Origin: Camellia lanceoleosa
Lineage: Eukaryota > Streptophyta > Magnoliopsida > Ericales > Theaceae
Assembly: GCA_025200525.1 (NCBI GenBank)
Contig: CM045767.1
Coordinates: forward strand, 10,833,273 to 10,897,272
Direction: 5' to 3'
DNA: 64,000 nt
Position 1 is the stretch's first letter. Each line of letters begins with the position of its first letter. This document shows, one piece after another, positions 60,223 to 64,000 of the stretch. The translations under genes were made by a program, and so were the position numbers. The notes under the pieces were generated by a model. It did not search any database. It saw only the letters and a list, made by a program, of their open reading frames with translations, and was not told where the DNA came from.

Positions 60223-60270
60223 CTTAAGAAATCCTATTGATAGGGTATGCCAGAAGTTCAAGCATGTCAC
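60223..60270 (-). pseudogene. Exon 2 relic of the broken SEO copy
   Basis: The frame reads DMLELLAYPINRIS and then a stop, matching VVELLADPINKISSK of the intact gene. The donor is damaged (AAG followed by TAG instead of GT). The exon is cut at 60270 by the LTR of Copia element C. The rest of exon 2 and exon 1 would lie beyond that element, outside the window. Confidence 0.7.
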
Positions 60271-61396
60271 TGTTGGAACAATTTTCTGTGTAAAATAAAT
60301 AAATTGAAATAAATCAAACAAATAAAATAAATTACATACCAAATTTATTTTACCGAACCGAATAAATATTTAAAAGATCAAGTCGAGTGTGTGACATTCT
60401 GTCCTTAAGACAAACTCGCCCCGCTACGGTGCTTACGGATAAAAGGCGTCTATCTCCCAGGATACAATGATCTTCACAAATTATAGTAGCACTCCAAATA
60501 ATTTCTACGGCGAACAGAACCTGTGTTCTTTACTCTCTGAATTTTCTCTAAATAACTAATATGAAGAATAATGCAAACAGAGTAAGAAAATAAAAGCAAA
60601 AAGATAATTTTCTAGATGTTTTTAGGATCTCTTGACTGTTGGAAATGGGTCTCTATTTATAGGCAGCTTGGTGACCATTCAATCTGCCGAACAGGCAGGT
60701 AGAAATTTGAAGTGAACATGTGCATGATTTAAACTGGACAAATCTGCTGCCAGTTTTTGAATCTGTTCGACAGTTATGGATCTATAATTGCTGGGCAGTT
60801 TCTTTTTTAACACTGTTTAGAACAATTTGAACCTGTTAAACTTTGCTGAAAAATGGACTAGAAAACGAGTAACGTATGGACAAAAAAATTAAATTCAAAT
60901 TTGGCACAAAAATTTGAATTAATTTCATTAAGAATTTTGGAAAAAATTCAAATAAATTTTCTCCAAAAAATTGATATTAGAACCGACACGACCCTAGCGC
61001 ACACGGCGTACGCTGACGGCGGGCGTGGCGTGGTGATTTGGACTAAGGTTCATTTTGTCCATAACTCCTCCCTTATACAAACTTGGGATGCCTCTTGAGG
61101 CCCAACCCAAGGTTGTACACTTAGAGCTTATATACTCACAAAAGCTCTCTTAAAGTTTCAATGTGGGACAACCTATTTCAAGGAAACCCACATTTAATTC
61201 TTTAAATGTCCATTCCATGAACCCAAAAACGACGTCAAGTTCCCATTCACTCGTAAATGGTTTTGAAAAACCGTCTTCACCATATGACTTGTCATGTGAC
61301 AAAGAACGCGTCACCTCTTTGGACCTATCTCAAAAGACATGTGGACTCCACACAATTTTGGGCTCAAAGTTGGCCCAAAATATGCCTATTCCAACA
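60271..61396 (-). repeat. 3' LTR of Copia element C
   Basis: 1126 bp, perfect short inverted ends tgttggaa and ttccaaca. The next bases inward (atcccctac, minus gtagggga) are the polypurine tract. Confidence 0.85.
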
Positions 61397-61980
61397 ATCC
61401 CCTACATGAATGGAATTTGATGGAGAGAAAATGCAACAACATGATCTAATTATAGAGAGTACAAATATTGGAAATATTCTGCAAATGATAAGTAGCTTTT
61501 GGCTTTGAACCTTCCTTTGTGAGACACTATCAGATTTACTAGCTAACCAGTAAACATGATGTCTTGAACTATTCAACCATTTGTGTAAACCATGACAATA
61601 GAACTCATATAGTATATCACCAGACATAGTTTAGTTCTCACTATTGTGTTTATTTTGGCCCTGAACAACCTAGCCTTTCATGAGTGCTCTAGAGAATTGT
61701 AGCCCTTCACAAATCTCATAGAACTGGCCCAGTTCACACTCACATAGGTGATTCTTATGAAGAGTATCCTACCATACTTCACTAGGTTTATCTAGATATA
61801 AGAATCATTAAAAGTATTACTTAACCTAAAAACACTGCAGACATCATTATTTCATCATAGAAATTGGTAGGAGTTTGACTCCCCAGTGATCCTTCTGATT
61901 CATACACAACTCGATTGTCTCTTTAAACCTAGATCTTGGGATCTCTAGTTAGCTAGGTTGGGTTGCCGTTGTGGTAACTC
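61397..61980 (-). other. Untranslated 3' internal region of Copia element C
   Basis: Between the polypurine tract and the end of RNase H. No ORF with a domain. Confidence 0.5.
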
Positions 61981-64000
61981 TTATTTAATAGGCTTAAGTC
62001 TCATTCCCCTCAATGAATTCTGAACTAGCTCTCTTGCTAACCCTTTGGTTAGTGGATCCGCTATGTTGTCTTTAGACTTCACATATTCAATGGAAATAAT
62101 TCCATTAGAGAGTAGTTGTCTTACAGTATTATGTCGACGACGAATGTGTCGCGACTTACCGTTATACATATGACTCTATGCTCTACTTATTGCTAATTGA
62201 CAATCACAATGTATGCATATAACAGGTACCAGTTTTAGCCACATTGGAATATCTTCAAGGAAGTGGCAAAGCCATTCTGCCCCTTTCCCAGCTTTATCTA
62301 AAGCTATGAATTCTGATTCCATAGTAGACCTAGCAATGCAAGTCTGTTTGGAAGATTTCCAAGATACAGCCACACCACCAAGAGTAAAGACATACCCACT
62401 GGTGGACTTTGAGTCTCTAGTATCTAATATCCAATTTGCATCACAATATCCTTCAAGTACTGCTGGATATCTAGTATAATTTAGCCCAATGTTACGAGTA
62501 AATCGAAGATATCTTAGAACCCTTATAATTGCTTTCCAGTGTTCTACTCCTGGGTTACTCGTATATCTACTTAATTTACTTATTGCATAAGCTATATCTG
62601 GGCGAGTACAGTTCATCAAGTACATTAAGCTTCTAATAATTTGGGCATACTCTAATTGAGAAATACTTTTCTGTACATTCTTAGAAAGAAACAAATTAAC
62701 ATCCACAGATGTTCTAGCAAGATGATCATCATCTTTACTAAACTTGTCAAGTATTTTCTCAATGTAATGTGATCGTGACAATGCATAACCTTCTGATATT
62801 TTGGTAATTTTCATACCAAGTATTACATCAACAATCCCCATGTCTGTCATGACAAAATGTTTATTCAACATTTTCTTGATAGTTTTAATCATTTCATTAT
62901 TACTACCTATGATGAGCATATCATCTACATAAAGACATACAATGACATAACCTTTGTCTGTATTTTTAATATAAACACATTTGTCACACTTATTAATTTT
63001 AAATCCATTGACATCAATGCCTTGTCAAATTTTTCATGCCATTACTTTGGCGCTTGTTTTAAACCATATAATGATTTAACCAATTTACACACTTTCTTTT
63101 CTTTTCCCGGAACATAAAATCCTTCTAGTTATTCTATGTAAATTTCTTTATCTAACTCACCATTTAAGAAAGCAGTTTTCACATCCATTTGATGAATTTC
63201 TAGATTGTGCAATGATGCAATAGCAATTAGCATTCTAATGGATGTTATTCTAGTAATTGGGGAGTATGTGTCAAAATAATCAATACCTTCTTTTTGTCTA
63301 AAATCTTTGACCACAAGTCTTGCTTTGTATTTGTCAATTGATCCATCCGTTTTCATTTTTCTTTGAAAATCCACTTGTACCCAAGAGGTTTATAACCTGT
63401 TGACAAATCCACCAATTCCCAAGTGTGATTTTGCAGGATGGATTCAACTTCGCTATTTACAGCTTCTTTCCATAAAGAAGCCTCAAGATTGAACATAGTC
63501 TCTTTAAAAGTTAAAGGCTCATTTTCTAACAAAAATGTTAGGAAATCTGGACCAAAAGATTTTGAGGTTCTAGCACATTTACTACGTCTAGGTTCCTCTT
63601 CATCAATTTGATCTTGCTCTTGCTCTTGCTCTTGTTTTTGTTCTTGATCATTACTAGTAACAGCTTCAAAAGATCTTTTCTTATTACTAGTCTCTTGTCC
63701 AATCTTATTTGGAAACACATGTTCAAAGAAAGATGCATTAGAGATTCAATAATAGTATTTACATACATTTTGGAATGTTCTGATTTATGAATCAAAAATC
63801 GATATGCACTACTATTCTTGGCATAACCAATGAAAATGCAATCAACTATTTTAGGACCTATCTTAGTCTTTTTAGGATTAGGAATAGCCACTTTAACCAA
63901 ACTCTCCCACACTTTTAAGTATTTGTATGATGGTACTCTCCCATGCCACAATTCATAAGGTGTTTGATTCACTTTCTTTTAGGGGTACTTTATTAAGTAT
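61981..64000 (-). pseudogene. pol: Copia pol (integrase end, RT, RNase H), with stops
   Basis: Minus-strand order: integrase C-terminal part (63972 down, NQTPYELWHGRVPSYKYLKV); linker with an acidic EEEPRRS segment; RT start (WIFKEK, then KARLVVKDFRQKEGIDYFDT and MDVKTAFLNGELDKEIY); active site YVDDMLII near 62930; and RNase H ([20 protein letters not shown], then KSRHIRRRHNT and NIADPLTKGL). Defects: TAA for the expected CAA after the IYIE string (about 63127) and again at 63042-63044, a one-base loss near 63012, and a TAG at 62176. The gene is therefore broken but younger-looking than the gypsy remnant at 12-14 kb. Gag lies beyond the window. Confidence 0.85.

Larger units (their letters stand above)
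60271..64000 (-). mobile_element. Copia-type element C, entering from the right edge
   Basis: 3' LTR 60271-61396, polypurine tract, then RNase H, RT and integrase reading on the minus strand to the window edge. The left flank gtcac (60266-60270) would be one target-site copy. The LTR differs from elements A and B, so it is another family. Confidence 0.85.

Overview
The window is nuclear DNA of a flowering plant, most likely a eudicot. It is AT-rich and dominated by LTR retrotransposons and plant-type CACTA elements. It carries one recognisable host gene with consensus introns, of the sieve-element-occlusion (SEO) family. There are no operons, tRNAs, rRNAs or bacterial signals. Nearly all other coding sequence belongs to transposable elements and is broken. 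All calls come from reading the sequence; no database search was run.

Layout. (1) <1-9987: a minus-strand Copia-type element (SIRE/Maximus-like gag, no pol) running off the left edge. A 2.5-kb solo LTR of a Ty3/gypsy family (1088-3586, TSD ttgat) is inserted beside its polypurine tract. (2) 9988-12302: a lone ankyrin-type exon, a tandem duplication and a CACTA-type terminus. (3) 12303-17213: a truncated minus-strand Ty3/gypsy element whose integrase reading frame ends where the CACTA terminus begins. (4) 17858-32325: a CACTA-type element with 3-bp TSD tgc. It holds several exon-like pieces of an unidentified host gene and was invaded by a full-length Tekay/Del-like chromovirus (20286-29572, TSD caata). 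(5) 32785-39211: the apparently intact seven-exon SEO gene on the minus strand, with small inverted-repeat elements in its introns. (6) 40814-52361: a long CACTA transposon with degenerate TNP2-like and Transposase_24-like genes. (7) 53160-60270: remains of a second, tandem SEO copy. A Mutator-like element (53984-60057, 9-bp TSD) sits in its intron 2. A Copia element with a rearranged RNase H (54939-59184, TSD gaaac) is nested inside that. A third Copia element cuts its exon 2 at 60270. (8) 60271->64000: the 3' LTR and pol of that third Copia element.

The window therefore reads as one working phloem gene, a dismantled tandem sister, and several layers of nested insertions whose order can be read from their target-site duplications. 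The most novel-looking signals are four. One is an antisense ORF conserved between two Copia copies. Another is the multi-exon host-gene material inside the tgc-flanked CACTA. The third is the array of CTCGAG-centred palindromes in the chromovirus LTRs, which have changed symmetrically or by apparent repeated contraction between the two LTRs. The fourth is the small, exactly reversible inversion within a Copia RNase H.
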